Positions 35,469 to 44,355 of a DNA stretch of 64,000 bases are shown here, piece by piece. Location of the stretch: positions 62,001-126,000 of the forward strand of contig CAWESL010000013.1 of NCBI GenBank assembly GCA_963811705.1, given 5' to 3'. Source of the stretch: DATJPR01 sp963811705 (GTDB lineage Bacteria > Bacteroidota > Ignavibacteria > UBA10030 > UBA6906). Below the pieces are notes generated by a model. That model made no database searches. It saw nothing but the letters and a program-made list of their open reading frames with translations, and was not told the origin of the DNA. Both the position numbers and the translations under genes were made by a program. Within the stretch, counting starts at the first letter, position 1. The number at the start of each line of letters is the position of its first letter.

Positions 35469-36523
35469 GTCTTGTCCTTTGCGTGACGTGCCTGGATTTC
35501 GATTTCTGCTATGTTGTCGATTTCTCCTTTGAAGGGACGGTCGCGGTCTTCGAATTCCGGTCTGTAGTACTCCGATGCTTCGAAGTCCTGGATCCAGCCG
35601 TGATCCATATCAAACTTCTCGAGTTCTGCGAGGACCCGGAGGTATTCGCTTTCGCGGATCTTTCGGTCGACGAGCGGCATCGTCAGCGCCTTGTGCGTGG
35701 GGAAATACTGCGCCATGATGCTCAGGGTGGTGTGCGGACCGAGTTCTTCCCGTATCCAGCGCAACGATTCGCGGCTGCCGGCAAGATCGTTCGGGAGGAC
35801 GAGGTGGCGGATAATGAGACCGCGTCGGACGAGTCCGTCATCGTCGTACACCAGGTGGCCGCCGACCTGGCGATGCATTTCCTTGATCGCCGCATGTGCA
35901 ACGGATGGGTAGTCCTTGATTCTGGAGTATTCATACCCCATCGTGTCGTCCGCATATTTCAGATCGGGCAGGTAGATGTCGACGATGCCGTCAAGCAGCC
36001 GGAGAACCTCGACGGAATCGAAGGCGTTTGTATTGTAAATGAGAGGGAGATGAAGTCCCGACCGCGCGGCGATCTCGACCGCGGCGATAATCTGCGGGAC
36101 AAAATGGGAAGGCGACACGAACCCGATTGAGTGAACCCCCTTTTCCTGCAACTCGAGCATCATTGCCGCGAGCCGATCGAGGGAGACCTCATTCTTCCGC
36201 TCCTCAAGGTGATTCTGGCTGATGAGGTAGTTCTGGCAGTACACGCATCGCAGATTGCAGTTCCCGAAAAAGATGTTTCCCACTCCGCGCGTGCCGACCA
36301 GCGCCGGCTCTTCTCCGAAATGGACCGTCGCGGAGGAGACGACCGGCAACAGGCCGGAGTAACATCGCGCGATTTCGTTTTTCAATCGGTTGTTGCCGCA
36401 ATCATGCGGGCAGACAGTGCAGGAGACAAGCAGAGCGGTCAGCCGCTCAACCCGTCGCGAGAGCTCGCCGGTGGCAAGAAGTTCAAGGTATGATGGAGTG
36501 AGAGACATGATCCCGTTCGTCAT
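35465..36523 (-). CDS. PflX-like radical SAM protein (COG1313 type)
   Basis: A 352-residue protein. An N-terminal cysteine set (CTVCPHDCGNNRLKNEIARCYSG) precedes GEEPALVGTRGVGNIFFGNCNLRCVYCQNY, where the radical-SAM CxxxCxxC cluster motif lies. This matches the uncharacterised PflX/COG1313 group of pyruvate-formate-lyase-activase-like proteins. The target is unknown. The start is placed at 36523, with ATTAGG directly before it; 36508 is an alternative. It shares an operon with GNAT upstream and DinB downstream. Confidence 0.85.
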   Translation of the reverse strand: MTNGIMSLTPSYLELLATGELSRRVERLTALLVSCTVCPHDCGNNRLKNEIARCYSGLLPVVSSATVHFGEEPALVGTRGVGNIFFGNCNLRCVYCQNYLISQNHLEERKNEVSLDRLAAMMLELQEKGVHSIGFVSPSHFVPQIIAAVEIAARSGLHLPLIYNTNAFDSVEVLRLLDGIVDIYLPDLKYADDTMGYEYSRIKDYPSVAHAAIKEMHRQVGGHLVYDDDGLVRRGLIIRHLVLPNDLAGSRESLRWIREELGPHTTLSIMAQYFPTHKALTMPLVDRKIRESEYLRVLAELEKFDMDHGWIQDFEASEYYRPEFEDRDRPFKGEIDNIAEIEIQARHAKDKT

Positions 36524-36551
36524 CCTAATATAATGAAAACCAGCCCATTTC

Positions 36552-37088
36552 TCATGCCGTCCCGTTCCGCGAATGCCCGGCGGGTTCGGAATCCGATCCC
36601 TCGAAGGCATCGAGCTCCGCTGCCGTCAGCCGATAGAGATGCCATTCCTTCATGTGCTTCGCTCCGAGTCGGCGATAGAATTCGATGGCCGGAGCATTCC
36701 AGTCGAGGACCGTCCACTCCATCCTGCCGCAGCCGCGTCGACGAGCCTCACGGGCAACCGCATGAAACAGGAAGTATCCCGCTTTCATCTTGCGGAATTC
36801 CGGCAACACGAAGAGGTCCTCGAGATACAGCGTCGGGAGCGCCAGGAAACTGGAGTACGATTCAAAGATGAAGGCATAGCCGGCAGGAGTTCCGTCGACG
36901 AGAGCCAGGAACGCTTCGATTCGGGGATGATCGCCGAACATGTCGTCCACCAGCCGTCGCCTGGCCGACTCGTCCGGGGGGTCCAGGTGCTCATACGAAG
37001 CAAGTCCTTCAACCAGTCGCAGAATGGCGGAGGCGTCAGCCGTGTGTGCTTTTCGAATCTGGAGCGAAGAGTTCATAGGGGGATTCAT
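36552..37088 (-). CDS. GNAT family N-acetyltransferase
   Basis: A 178-residue acetyltransferase. It has LYLEDLFVLPEFRKMKAGYFLFHAVAREARRRGCGRMEWTV covering the acetyl-CoA-binding beta-alpha unit, then DWNAPAIEFYRRLGAKHMKEWHLYRL, the usual C-terminal GNAT motif. The pattern resembles diamine/spermidine or thialysine acetyltransferases, but the substrate is not certain. The start at 37088 follows the DUF486 stop by five bases; 37076 is an alternative. Confidence 0.88.
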   Translation of the reverse strand: MNPPMNSSLQIRKAHTADASAILRLVEGLASYEHLDPPDESARRRLVDDMFGDHPRIEAFLALVDGTPAGYAFIFESYSSFLALPTLYLEDLFVLPEFRKMKAGYFLFHAVAREARRRGCGRMEWTVLDWNAPAIEFYRRLGAKHMKEWHLYRLTAAELDAFEGSDSEPAGHSRNGTA

Positions 37089-37093
37089 TTTCG

Positions 37094-37423
37094 TTAGGGA
37101 GTTTTGAACGCGAAAAATACCGCCCCGAGGACAAAGAAGAATGAGACGATATAGTTCCAACGAAAGTCTTCCTTCAGGTAAAGAACCGAGAACCCTGCAA
37201 AGACGATGAGCGTTATGACCTCCTGGATGATTTTCAGCTGGGCGGCGGTGAACTGGCCATAGCCAATTCGGTTCGCGGGAACCTGCAGACAGTACTCAAA
37301 AAAGGCAATAAGCCAACTCACTCCGATCGCCTGCCAGAGCGGGATCTGCCGAAACCGAAGATGGCCATACCACGCGAACGTCATAAACACATTGGAACCG
37401 AACAGAAGCAGAACCGTACGCAT
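37094..37423 (-). CDS. DUF486 small membrane protein
   Basis: A 109-residue DMT-like DUF486 protein with four predicted membrane helices: TVLLLFGSNVFMTFAWYGHL, WQAIGVSWLIAFFEYCLQVP, LKIIQEVITLIVFAGFSVLYL and YIVSFFFVLGAVFFAF. The block EYCLQVPANRIGYGQFTAAQLKIIQE is diagnostic of the family. Function unknown. It is the first gene of the minus-strand operon, with an AT-rich leader that includes a run of eight T/A at the start codon. Confidence 0.88.
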   Translation of the reverse strand: MRTVLLLFGSNVFMTFAWYGHLRFRQIPLWQAIGVSWLIAFFEYCLQVPANRIGYGQFTAAQLKIIQEVITLIVFAGFSVLYLKEDFRWNYIVSFFFVLGAVFFAFKTP

Positions 37424-37592
37424 ATTTTTTTTGTTGTCCTTGTAATAACCGCGGGACGGCAAATTTCCCCGGAATTGAAGAACTTGCTACTAAGCACGAT
37501 ACGTGCGAAATTAAGAGATTGATTCTTCTCTCGACAGTGGTTAATTAGCAGAAAAGTATGAAATCTTCCGGTCATTTTCAGGGAGAACGGCC

Positions 37593-38247
37593 ATGAGTAA
37601 GCTCTATGTCTCCAATAAAGATGAGTCTGCCCGCCTTTTCAAAAGCGATCTTCTGGAATTCTTTACGCATGTCCATTGGAGCATTCCACTTATCATTTTC
37701 GTCCCAATAGTCGCATACTTTTTGTATCGTCACGGCCGAAGAGGGGATTGTTGGTCCCGGCGAAGGGACTTCGCTGTTTCTCTTCGGCGGTTTTATCTGG
37801 ACGCTCACGGAATACCTGCTTCACCGGTTCGCATTTCACTACCAGCCCAGGAGCGAATGGGGGAAGAGAATTCACTTCCTCACGCATGGCGTGCATCATG
37901 ACTATCCAAACGACACCAAACGTTTGGTGATGGTTCCCACAGTGAGCATCCCGTTGGCTTCAGCATTCTATCTCGTGTTCGGGCTCATTCTCGGCTTCCA
38001 CTATGTGCCGCCGTTCTTCGCCGGATTTCTTATCGGCTATATTGCGTACGACGAGATTCATTACGCTACTCATCATGCTCCGTTCAAGAGCGGGATCTTC
38101 CTGTTTCTCAAGCAACATCATATCCGGCACCACTACGGCAATCCGGACCGGGGGTACGGCGTAAGCTCCCCGTTGTGGGACCATGTGTTCGGCACGCTGG
38201 ACGAAAAGGAGAAGGCGGGCGAATCGGAGGGGAATGCCCCTGCCTGA
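37593..38247 (+). pseudogene. Fatty acid hydroxylase superfamily protein with one frameshift
   Basis: Frame 1 (37593 to about 37723) encodes MSKLYVSNKDESARLFKSD through IIFVPIVAYF. The rest continues in another frame: TAEEGIVGPGEGTSLFLFGGF, LLHRFAFHYQP, THGVHHDYPND, HYATHHAPF and KQHHIRHHYGN. These histidine clusters are the di-metal site of fatty-acid-2-hydroxylase/sterol-desaturase proteins. Shortening the T5 run at 37719-37723 by one base joins the frames, so this is either a homopolymer error or a broken gene. The start has GGGAG seven bases upstream. An AT-rich 170-base region with a GCACG-ATA-CGTGC hairpin (37494-37506) separates it from DUF486. Confidence 0.8.
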
Positions 38248-38272
38248 AGAGGACACTGTGTTGATGACACTG

Positions 38273-38314
38273 CAACGGCGCTTCTCGATTCGAGAAAGCG
38301 CCGTTGTCGTTTTT
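38273..38314 (+). terminator. Rho-independent terminator after the hydroxylase gene
   Basis: CAACGGCGCTTCTCGA pairs with TCGAGAAAGCGCCGTTG (one bulge) and is followed by TCGTTTTT on the plus strand. It ends transcription of the hydroxylase gene before the convergent thioredoxin-like gene. Confidence 0.85.
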
Positions 38315-38317
38315 CCT

Positions 38318-40204
38318 CTACTCGGCCAGCAACGTTTCGATCTGCGCCGTAAGCTCTGACATCATCTCATTCTCTCCATAGAACCCGACGCTCTTAAACG
38401 CGATGTTCCCGTTCTTGTCGATAATGAACTTCGTCGGGATCCCGTCGACGCCGTACCGATCGACCGCATCCTGGTCGTAGAGGACCGGGAAGGTGTACTT
38501 GTTTTCTGCAATGAATTTCTTGACGAGGTCAATCCGATCCTGACCGCCCACGCGCTCCCACGTATCGAGTGCGAGAATCTTGACCTTGTCGTTTGAAGCA
38601 TATTTTTCATACACCTTCTGCAGCGTGGGGAACGACATCTTGCACGGACCGCACCATGTCGCCCAGAAATCGATTACGACAACTTTCCCCTTGAGGTCCG
38701 CCAGTTTTACCGTCGTCCCGTCCATTCCCTTCAGCTCGAACGGGATTTCCGGCTTCGAGATTCTGCTCTTGAGGATCTTCGCCACCGCCGCCTTCGCTGC
38801 ATTGTCCTTCGCGACGGCGAGACTTTCGTCAAAGCCCTTGCTGGACCCGTGAACCTTGACGTACGCCTCTCTATAATAGGCGAGGATGTTGTCATTGGAC
38901 TTTCCGGACTCGACGGCTTCCTTGCCGACAGTTGCCGCCTTCTCGTAGTTCCCCTCTTTGTTATATGTCATGAGGAGGCGCTCGGTGATGTCCGGCGAAT
39001 CCCCTTTCGTCCCGTGGTACGCTCCTTCGAACGCCGTTTCCGCCTCCGCGATCTTTCCCAGCTTGTAGAGCCCGTATCCGTAGGTGTCGAGGACCATCGC
39101 CCTGTTGTTTGCGATTGCGTCGCGCCACTGCCGAACGGAGAGATACGACGGCCTCAGCGAGTCGGGTGGATTCGCGGCTTCATCCACGCCGCGCTTTGCG
39201 AGCGCAGTGGCCTTCTCGAGATTCTCGCCCTTCTCGATCCAATCCCATGCGATTTCATTGAACATGGCGGTGCGGACATCCTTGACGCGCTCAGCAACAG
39301 CGAGGGCGTTCTCCGGCTGTTTCAACTGGACATACGCTGCGAACAGCATGGCCTGCAGCGAGGAGAGCTCGGGGCCGGGCGAGGGGAAGTCCTTGAGGAA
39401 CGCAACAAGCAGGTCGGCGCGTCGTTGTGGATCGCGCTCCGCGGAAATCGCGTTCTCACGGGCCCGTTGTGTGATCAACCCGAGAGGATGCGACGTGGCA
39501 GCCTCCTTCTGGATGGAGTCTGCCCGCGCTCCTTCTCCTACCTGGCCAAGCCAATAGAGCATCGCGCTTTCTGCATCCTCGTCATTTCCAAATTGTTTGA
39601 ACCGGCGATCGACGTCGCTGCGAAGGTCCGGCCGGGTATCCGCTCCCCTGCTTTTTCGCAAAAGGATCGTCCACTCTGCCGGATACGCTTTCCAATTCGA
39701 CGGATACAGCGTCTGCTCCTCCTTGATCGCGGCGAGGCCGGCATCATAGTCTCTCTCGTGCGTGAAATCCATGACGCCGCTTCCGGCGAGGAAATTGCCA
39801 TAGGCGATGTTTGCGCCGGGCACAGGTTTGCCGTCAGCCCCGTACACCATGGCGGTCCAACAGTTGCCGTTATTGTTGTCGGTCTTCTCGCCTGCGCGCA
39901 CAAGAACGACGATCAGGCGGGCATCCGCATCCTTCAGGAGAAAATCGCCCGTCCAGCCGTTTGCCTTCTTTTCAAGGGGAACGGTAACCAGGACCGGCAA
40001 CCCATCGGGATGCATCAACATCGCGCCGGCTTCGATCTCTTTGACGTCGGACAGAACAGCACCCTGGGCGCTTGCGTTGTAGGTGATCGACACACGGTCT
40101 CCGATCTTCGGCGCCTGCGGATCGATGGTGAGGACCTGCGCTGAGAGCAGAAGCGGTATAAATACCGCGCCGCTGAGAAGGAACATCATCTTCTTTTGTA
40201 TCAT
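38318..40204 (-). CDS. Secreted TlpA-like thioredoxin protein with helical repeats
   Basis: A 628-residue protein with signal peptide (FLLSGAVFIPLLLSAQ), a beta-rich N-terminal domain (about 20-140) and a TPR-like helical middle (about 160-470; LYWLGQVGEGARADSIQKEA, TYGYGLYKLGKIAEAETAFEGAY). The C-terminal TlpA/ResA thioredoxin domain has the redox pair in WCGPC (Cys518, Cys521) and the cis-proline loop GIPTKFIID. It probably acts as a periplasmic thiol-disulphide enzyme, for example in cytochrome or envelope protein maturation. GGAGG before 40204 fixes the start. It follows the TPR gene by 53 bases. Confidence 0.88.
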   Translation of the reverse strand: MIQKKMMFLLSGAVFIPLLLSAQVLTIDPQAPKIGDRVSITYNASAQGAVLSDVKEIEAGAMLMHPDGLPVLVTVPLEKKANGWTGDFLLKDADARLIVVLVRAGEKTDNNNGNCWTAMVYGADGKPVPGANIAYGNFLAGSGVMDFTHERDYDAGLAAIKEEQTLYPSNWKAYPAEWTILLRKSRGADTRPDLRSDVDRRFKQFGNDEDAESAMLYWLGQVGEGARADSIQKEAATSHPLGLITQRARENAISAERDPQRRADLLVAFLKDFPSPGPELSSLQAMLFAAYVQLKQPENALAVAERVKDVRTAMFNEIAWDWIEKGENLEKATALAKRGVDEAANPPDSLRPSYLSVRQWRDAIANNRAMVLDTYGYGLYKLGKIAEAETAFEGAYHGTKGDSPDITERLLMTYNKEGNYEKAATVGKEAVESGKSNDNILAYYREAYVKVHGSSKGFDESLAVAKDNAAKAAVAKILKSRISKPEIPFELKGMDGTTVKLADLKGKVVVIDFWATWCGPCKMSFPTLQKVYEKYASNDKVKILALDTWERVGGQDRIDLVKKFIAENKYTFPVLYDQDAVDRYGVDGIPTKFIIDKNGNIAFKSVGFYGENEMMSELTAQIETLLAE

Positions 40205-40257
40205 TGGAACCTCCATAGGGAAATCGCTCTTTGGTATACATCAATTGTGCGGGCCGG

Positions 40258-41583
40258 TTACTTCTCCCCCATGAGAGTGAGTCGTTTCCTGGCGACGGCG
40301 ACCCGCTCTGCGTCGCTCTTCCTCTTGTTCGGAAAATGCAGAAACGCCGTATAAAGCTTCCTGGCCTGATCGTACTGCCGAAGTTGGTCGCAGCAGAATC
40401 CCTGGTAGAACAACGCGGTCGCCCTCGAAGGATCGAAAAGAGCCGCCCTGCGGTAACTCTCCCGTGCAGCCGCAACGTGGTTGCCGCCGAGCTGCAGCGC
40501 CCCGATCCGTTCGTAGGCGCTTCCAATATCCTCTGGATTCATGACCGCAATCGCACGACGAAGACATGCGATCGCCGCGGCAATCGAATCGATGCAGGAA
40601 TAACTGATCCCCATGTTGATGAAGACCCCGGGATTTTCGGGTTCGAGCGCCGCTGCGGCTCTGTAAGCGATAACGGAAGAATCGTACATCTTGCGCTGGA
40701 AGTAGACCGAACCAAGATGTCCGAACGCAAGAACGTTCGCCGTGTCCGCGAGCGCTGCCTTTCGGTAATAGTCCGTCGCAACGTCGAGGTCTTCTGTTTT
40801 CTCTCTGCACAATCCCGCCTTAAACAGAATGTCGCTGTTCCATGGCTGAGCCTGCGCGGCGACACGGAACAAACGGAAGGCGTCCTCATACGCCTTCTTG
40901 TCCAGATACAGCGATCCCAGTTGCACCATGACGGTAACGTTCGACGGACTGAGCGCAAGACTGGTGGCGAGCATTGTGCGCGCAGAGTCCGCCTTCCCCG
41001 ATTTGGAGAGGGCGGTTCCCATTTGCGCGTAGAGCCCGGCATTCCGGGGTGATGCGGCAATTGCCCGTGACAAAATCGGCAGGGCTTCAGAGTATGCCCG
41101 CTTCCTGACGAGGAGGTTCCCAAGGCCTTCGAGTGCGGCAGGGAAGGTCGAGTCCTGTTTCAACGCCCGACGATAGAAGCCCTCCGCCTCTTCAGTTCGT
41201 CCTTGCCTGTCGAGCAGGTCCGCCAATTGGAGACGGACGCGGAACGACGAGGTGTCAAGAACGAGAGCTCGACGCCATTCCTTCTCGGCTGATTTCACAT
41301 CCCCCATGGCGGCTTGGACCGCCGCAATGTTGGCGTGGATCCCCGGCCGGACCGTGTCGCTGATGGTGAAGAACGCCGCGAGCGCCGACTGAAGGCGACC
41401 TTCTCCGAACGCCATCATGCCCGACGCAAAAAGACTGTCCTCTTTCATGCGAACGCGGTGGATGTCGGAACTGTCCTGAGGGTAACTTTCTCCCGAAGGA
41501 AACAGGGCGACGATGAAGATCCAGAGGAGATGGATCAACGGTGATTCGACACGCGAACGCCAACCGGAAACGGGAGGATGCAT
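40258..41583 (-). CDS. TPR-repeat protein with N-terminal signal
   Basis: A 441-residue protein with a hydrophobic N-terminal segment (PLIHLLWIFIVALFPSGESY) and about nine tetratricopeptide repeats covering most of the rest. Examples are AALEGLGNLLVRKRAYSEAL, VMVQLGSLYLDKKAYEDAF and AFGHLGSVYFQRKMYDSSV. It is a scaffold-type protein, probably periplasmic or membrane anchored. It lies 53 bases after hypE on the same strand, so it may belong to the tail of the hyp transcript. Partner unknown. Confidence 0.85.
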   Translation of the reverse strand: MHPPVSGWRSRVESPLIHLLWIFIVALFPSGESYPQDSSDIHRVRMKEDSLFASGMMAFGEGRLQSALAAFFTISDTVRPGIHANIAAVQAAMGDVKSAEKEWRRALVLDTSSFRVRLQLADLLDRQGRTEEAEGFYRRALKQDSTFPAALEGLGNLLVRKRAYSEALPILSRAIAASPRNAGLYAQMGTALSKSGKADSARTMLATSLALSPSNVTVMVQLGSLYLDKKAYEDAFRLFRVAAQAQPWNSDILFKAGLCREKTEDLDVATDYYRKAALADTANVLAFGHLGSVYFQRKMYDSSVIAYRAAAALEPENPGVFINMGISYSCIDSIAAAIACLRRAIAVMNPEDIGSAYERIGALQLGGNHVAAARESYRRAALFDPSRATALFYQGFCCDQLRQYDQARKLYTAFLHFPNKRKSDAERVAVARKRLTLMGEK

Positions 41584-41636
41584 CGTGGACCTCGGCTGGA
41601 AGAATACAGGATCACTGTGTCAACAGGGCCGCGCGT

Positions 41637-42707
41637 TCAGCAAATCCTCGGCAGCTGTTCCCCGGAGAGCATATCCACCACCCGGGTCCCGCCGATCGTC
41701 GTTTTCATCACGACGGTCCCGGCATGTTCGGCGACGACCCTGCCGATGGCGGTCGACGCTGCGCCCGCGGGATGTCGGCGCATCGCGGCAAGAACGCGTT
41801 CAGCATGCGACGGCGGCACAAACGCGAGAAGTTTCCCTTCGTTGGCTACGTAGAGCGGGTCGAATCCGAGGATCTCGCATGCGCCCCGCACTTCATCGGG
41901 GACGGGGATGTTCGCTTCGTCCAACAGGATTCCCACCCGGGCGGATTTTGCGATTTCATTGGTCGCGCTCGCCACGCCGCCCCGCGTGGGATCGCGAAGC
42001 ACGTGAATGTCCGGACACGCTTCGAGCATCGCGGCAACGAGCCCGTTCAGGGGCATTGTATCACTCTTGATCTGGGTTTCGAATTCCAACCCTTCGCGCA
42101 CTGACATGATGGCCATGCCGTGGACCCCGATGGGTCCATTGACGAGAATAACGTCGCCTGCGGACGCGCGATCGGGACGAATGTTCACCCCTTTCCGCAC
42201 AAGGCCGATCCCGCTGGTGGTGATGAATATCCCGTCTCCCTTTCCACGGTCAACCACTTTGGTATCACCGGTGACAAGCGACACTCCGGCCGCCTTCGCC
42301 GCCCGCTGCATCGCGAGGACAACCTTCCACAGGTGATCGATGGGGAACCCCTCCTCAAGAATGAGCGCGGAGGAGAGATATTTCGGGTCGGCGCCGCACA
42401 TCGCAAGATCATTCACGGTGCCATTGATTGCCAGCTCGCCGATCGAACCACCGGGGAACACGATAGGTTGAACGACGTACGAATCCGTCGACATCGCAAT
42501 CCGCGCTCCCCCGAGATCAAGAATCGCCCCGTCGTGTTGTTGCGCGAGCTCGGCATTGTTGAACTGCGGCACAAACAGCTTCTCGATGAGTTGTTGTGTC
42601 AGCTTCCCCCCGCCGCCGTGGGCAAGGAGGATCCGCGGATAGTCGGCGATCGGAATCGGACATGCCGGGCCCTGGGAAATGTCGAAGCCGTCTGTTTCAG
42701 GATTCAC
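41637..42707 (-). CDS. hypE: Hydrogenase maturation protein HypE
   Basis: A 356-residue AIR-synthase-like protein. It starts near ILLAHGGGGKLTQQLIEKLF and contains STDSYVVQPIVFPGGSIGELAINGTVNDLAMCGA. It ends exactly with PRIC, whose terminal cysteine is thiocarboxamidated and dehydrated to supply cyanide ligands for the NiFe site. A GTG at 42707 is the likely start because it overlaps the MFS stop (GTGA) and gives a normal-length protein. The upstream in-frame ATG at 42848 would lie inside the MFS gene. Confidence 0.93.
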   Translation of the reverse strand: MNPETDGFDISQGPACPIPIADYPRILLAHGGGGKLTQQLIEKLFVPQFNNAELAQQHDGAILDLGGARIAMSTDSYVVQPIVFPGGSIGELAINGTVNDLAMCGADPKYLSSALILEEGFPIDHLWKVVLAMQRAAKAAGVSLVTGDTKVVDRGKGDGIFITTSGIGLVRKGVNIRPDRASAGDVILVNGPIGVHGMAIMSVREGLEFETQIKSDTMPLNGLVAAMLEACPDIHVLRDPTRGGVASATNEIAKSARVGILLDEANIPVPDEVRGACEILGFDPLYVANEGKLLAFVPPSHAERVLAAMRRHPAGAASTAIGRVVAEHAGTVVMKTTIGGTRVVDMLSGEQLPRIC

Positions 42708-43867
42708 GTTCGTGATTCTCGAGGTTGGTGAACGAAGACCAGGAGCGATATTGCCAGCGTCGTCAACACCAGCGACACCAGCAGCGGAAGCGATGGGGAA
42801 ACCGTGTCCCACAGAATGCCTGTCATGAGCGACGATGGCAAGGCACACAACCCGACCACCATTTGAAACCCGCCGAGCGTGCTCGCCCGGAGGTCGGCCG
42901 GGGCAAGCTCGGAGACGAGGGCCTTCTGCACGGGTTCAATGGCAGCCTTATGCGTGCCGTAGAGCACGAACGCGATGATCACCGTGACAACAGTTCGATC
43001 GAAAAGGAGCAGGCCGCAGACCGCCCCCCACAAGGCGAACGAAATTGCCAGAACGTTTCTCCGGCCGAGCGTGTCTGAAAGCCGTCCAAAGGGCAATGAG
43101 AGGATTGATGCCATCAGCGTGAAGAGCAGATACAACAGCGGCGTCATTGCCTGCGGGACGCCTCCGTCGACTGCGTACAACATCAGAAAAGAGTAGCTGA
43201 ACGCTGCGAGGGAGAAGAAGGCATTCAGGACGAGGAACACGGTGAAGTTCCGGTCCAGGTGTCGGAAGGAAAGTCCCTTGAAGATGGCCCCGCCGGCGAC
43301 AGGCCGTTCCCGAATCCTCGCCATGACCAGGCCGACGGCCAACAACGAGGGTATTGCCGCGAGCATGAACAAGGTGCTGTATCCGAGATGCAGAAAACCC
43401 ATGCAAAAGACGATGCCGAACACTGCGCCGAGGTTGTCCATCGAGCGGAGCAGGCCGAAATTCCTTCCGCGGTTGGCGGTCGTCGACGCATCCGCGACCA
43501 TTGCATCGCGCGGCGATCCGCGCATCTTGCCGGCACGGTCCAGGACGCGGCATACGATCAACTGCGGCCAGGCAGCCGACAGCGCGTAGCCAACCCGTGA
43601 GCCTGCCCCGAAAAGATACCCCAGCCAGATAAACACCTTCCTCTTTTTGAGGCGATCGGAGAGATATCCGGAGAATGCCTGCGAAATGGAGACGAGGGCT
43701 TCGCCGAGCCCGTCAATCAAGCCGAGCATTTGCTTGTTGGCGCCGAGCGACGAGACGAAGAACGGCCAGATCGGATAGATCGCATCCGAGCCGAAATCGT
43801 TGAGGAACGACGCCGCAGCAAAGGTGCGAATCGTCGCTCGCGATTCTTTCTGGGGATCGTCGCTCAT
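42704..43867 (-). CDS. MFS transporter inserted in the hyp operon
   Basis: A 387-residue, about 12-helix major facilitator. The typical loop-2/3 motif is GYLSDRLKKRKVFIWLGYLFG, repeated in the second half as GRLSDTLGRRNVLAISFALWG. RVLDRAGKMRGSPRDAMVADAS resembles a subgroup of uncharacterised MFS proteins found in many anaerobes. The start at 43867 overlaps the CoA-binding gene stop (ATGA) and the stop overlaps hypE (GTGA), so it is translationally coupled to maturation genes. The substrate is unknown; nickel or a hydrogenase-linked metabolite would be guesses. Confidence 0.85.
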   Translation of the reverse strand: MSDDPQKESRATIRTFAAASFLNDFGSDAIYPIWPFFVSSLGANKQMLGLIDGLGEALVSISQAFSGYLSDRLKKRKVFIWLGYLFGAGSRVGYALSAAWPQLIVCRVLDRAGKMRGSPRDAMVADASTTANRGRNFGLLRSMDNLGAVFGIVFCMGFLHLGYSTLFMLAAIPSLLAVGLVMARIRERPVAGGAIFKGLSFRHLDRNFTVFLVLNAFFSLAAFSYSFLMLYAVDGGVPQAMTPLLYLLFTLMASILSLPFGRLSDTLGRRNVLAISFALWGAVCGLLLFDRTVVTVIIAFVLYGTHKAAIEPVQKALVSELAPADLRASTLGGFQMVVGLCALPSSLMTGILWDTVSPSLPLLVSLVLTTLAISLLVFVHQPRESRT

Positions 43868-44343
43868 GGAATAGGGAACTCGACATTTGGCACGCGCGGC
43901 AGCCGCCCTGTGAACTTGCGAAACCCCCGGTGCCAGGAATGTGGAAAGACGTCCTTTGCAAGGAACATCAGGAGGCATTCTCCGTGCAACGCAGACATCT
44001 GATGGTCGCGGCAGAATGCGACCGCTTCCTTCGAGTCGGCACCCTGTGCCATCCAGACATCCAGAATCCCGGAGGCAAATGCTTCCTTCACGATGGCAAT
44101 CGACTCCCCGGGCGGCACGACAACCACGATCCCGTCGATGTTCCCCTTGAGTTCTTTGACGGACCGCGCCATCGTGACCCCGTCGATGCTCCCGCCATCG
44201 CGGTTGACCGGCGTCACCGCGTAGCGGCGTTTCGCGAGCTCGCGATACAGCGTCGCACCGAAGCCCTGCCCGGACCGGGAGACGCCGATCACGGCGAGGC
44301 GGCGGAGACCGAGGAAGCGCGCAATGTTCTCACCCTTTTCCAT
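43864..44343 (-). CDS. CoA-binding domain protein
   Basis: A 159-residue protein with a succinyl-CoA-synthetase-alpha-like CoA/NAD-binding Rossmann fold: FLGLRRLAVIGVSRSGQGFGATLYRELAKRRYAVTPVNRDG, then KGNIDGIVVVVPPGESIAIVKEAFASGILDVWMAQGADSKEAVAFCRDH. These YccU-like single-domain proteins have no settled role. It lies 12 bases after hypD and overlaps the MFS gene by four bases. Co-expression with the hydrogenase maturation set is therefore likely. Confidence 0.85.
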   Translation of the reverse strand: MEKGENIARFLGLRRLAVIGVSRSGQGFGATLYRELAKRRYAVTPVNRDGGSIDGVTMARSVKELKGNIDGIVVVVPPGESIAIVKEAFASGILDVWMAQGADSKEAVAFCRDHQMSALHGECLLMFLAKDVFPHSWHRGFRKFTGRLPRVPNVEFPIP

Positions 44344-44355
44344 CTGATCACCTGT

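Noticed and set aside
38849..40144. 431-codon plus-strand frame opposite the thioredoxin-like gene
   Set aside because: The minus-strand protein has a signal peptide, TPR-like helices and a WCGPC motif; the plus frame has nothing.
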